Positions 4,369 to 5,216 of a DNA stretch of 5,216 nt are shown here, piece by piece (position 1 is the first letter of the stretch; each line of letters starts with the position of its first letter). A program made the position numbers and the translations under genes. The DNA lies in contig JANWHF010000135.1 of NCBI GenBank assembly GCA_025450555.1, forward strand, positions 1 through 5,216. The letters are read 5' to 3'. Origin of the DNA: Tepidisphaeraceae bacterium (GTDB taxonomy: Bacteria > Planctomycetota > Phycisphaerae > Tepidisphaerales > Tepidisphaeraceae). The notes under the pieces were generated by a model. The model was given only the letters and a program-made list of their open reading frames with translations, was not told the DNA's origin and did no database searches.

Positions 4369-5216
4369 TTGGACACGAACAAGCTGTTGAAAGACCTGAC
4401 TGAGCCGCAGCGCCAGGCGGCGACGCATGTGCAAGGACCGCTGCTGATTGTTGCCGGCGCGGGCAGCGGGAAGACGCGCGTCATTACCCGTCGAATCGCT
4501 TATCTCATCGCCCAGGGCATTCCGGCGGCCTCGATTCTCGCGATCACCTTTACCAATAAGGCCGCCGGCGAAATGAAAAGTCGGGTCAGCAGCGTTCTGG
4601 ACCACAAGCTGTATGACTTTGGCAAACTCGATCAGCGGTGGCCGACCATCTGTACCTTCCATTCGCTTTGCCTTCGCATCCTTCGGCACTACGCGACGCG
4701 AATCGGCCTGCCGGAGAATTTCAGCATCTTCGACAGCGCCGACCAGACGAAGCTGATTAAGGAAGCCATCAAATCACTGGACATGTCGGCGACTAATTTC
4801 CCAGCGTCCACGGTGCACGCGACCATCAGCAACGCCAAGAATCAGCTCCTGTCGGCTGATGATTTCGCCCGAGGGGCCGGCGACTTTTACCAGCGCAATG
4901 TGTCGCGCATTTTTTCCAAATACCAGGCACTGCTGACGCAGAACAACGCCCTCGATTTTGATGATTTGCTGCTGCGAACCGCTCACGCGTTTCGCGCCCA
5001 TCAGGATGTTCTGGCCGAGCTTCAGGAACGTTTCCAATACCTCCTGATCGACGAGTACCAGGACACAAATCACGCACAATACGTTTTGGCTCACGCCCTG
5101 GCGCTCAAACACCGCAACATTTGCGTCGTTGGTGATCCGGATCAGTCGATCTATGCCTGGCGTGGGGCCGATATCCGCAACATTCTCGATTTTGAAAAGG
5201 ATTACTCGGACGCGAC
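4369..5216 (+). CDS. uvrD: UvrD/PcrA-type ATP-dependent DNA helicase, N-terminal part (runs off right edge)
   Basis: The frame is open from TTG 4369 to the right edge, 282 codons, about 40 percent of a usual 650-780 residue protein. Superfamily 1A motifs appear in order: the Q motif LTEPQRQA (10-17), Walker A AGAGSGKT (29-36) with Lys35 and Thr36, motif Ia ITFTNKAAGEMKSR (59-72), motif Ib TFHSLCLRILR (96-106), LDFDDLL (195-201), Walker B/motif II LLIDEYQDTN (225-234), and motif III VVGDPDQSIYAWRGAD (253-268). Domain 1B lies between Ib and II. These helicases unwind DNA 3' to 5' in nucleotide excision and mismatch repair or replication restart. Motifs IV-VI and the C terminus are beyond the window, so UvrD, PcrA and Rep cannot be told apart; the symbol is at family level. 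The gene appears to be transcribed from its own promoter, divergently from the exported-protein gene. No damage is visible. Confidence 0.95.
   Translation, partial: MDTNKLLKDLTEPQRQAATHVQGPLLIVAGAGSGKTRVITRRIAYLIAQGIPAASILAITFTNKAAGEMKSRVSSVLDHKLYDFGKLDQRWPTICTFHSLCLRILRHYATRIGLPENFSIFDSADQTKLIKEAIKSLDMSATNFPASTVHATISNAKNQLLSADDFARGAGDFYQRNVSRIFSKYQALLTQNNALDFDDLLLRTAHAFRAHQDVLAELQERFQYLLIDEYQDTNHAQYVLAHALALKHRNICVVGDPDQSIYAWRGADIRNILDFEKDYSDA

Noticed and set aside
4255..4689. Minus-strand frames opposite the helicase start
   Set aside because: The plus strand carries an intact helicase with all expected motifs; the opposite frames show only shadow composition.

Overview
The window looks like chromosomal DNA from a Planctomycetota-type bacterium. 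That is an inference from three things: moderately GC-rich coding DNA, exported proteins of the LolA-like kind common in that phylum, and intergenic palindromes of a style I associate with planctomycete genomes. No plasmid, phage, transposase, CRISPR, tRNA or rRNA signature is visible. Most of the content is ordinary housekeeping or accessory coding; the less ordinary material is in the spacers.

Positions 1-2722 hold four minus-strand genes that could form one transcription unit. In transcription order they are a trans-polyprenyl diphosphate synthase (2722-1748), a HAD-superfamily phosphatase (1664-1065), an exported LolA-like protein (1014-220), and the first 31 codons of an unrecognised gene running off the left edge (95-1). 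A -10 hexamer, TATAAT on the minus strand, lies just ahead of the synthase. The spacer between synthase and phosphatase is almost filled by a 58-bp double-hairpin repeat (1683-1740) whose two small hairpins differ by a compensatory base-pair change.

Positions 2723-3014 are a 292-bp non-coding divergent region. Besides the minus-strand promoter candidate it carries two short hairpins just ahead of the strong Shine-Dalgarno of a plus-strand gene (3015-3392). That gene encodes a divergent DUF488/YeaO-like protein. It converges on a minus-strand gene (4061-3423) for an exported 212-residue protein of unknown function. A 10-bp perfect GC-rich inverted repeat with an outer 4-bp stem and a U tract overlaps the latter's stop codon and is a good intrinsic terminator.

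Positions 4062-4368 are a 307-bp divergent non-coding region. It contains an AT-rich -10-like site framed by an inverted repeat, a 96-bp hairpin element (4139-4234) whose arms are built from roughly 9-nt GCCAAGA-type repeats, and a sigma70-like promoter candidate for the last gene. From 4369 to the right edge runs the N-terminal part of a UvrD/PcrA-type superfamily 1A DNA helicase starting with TTG. Motifs Q, I, Ia, Ib, II and III are intact.

The genes do not form an obvious shared pathway. The synthase makes isoprenoid chains for quinones or lipid carriers, the LolA-like protein works in the cell envelope, and the helicase serves DNA repair or replication. The two palindromic repeats are the best candidates for follow-up; both look like non-autonomous intergenic repeats rather than a new system.
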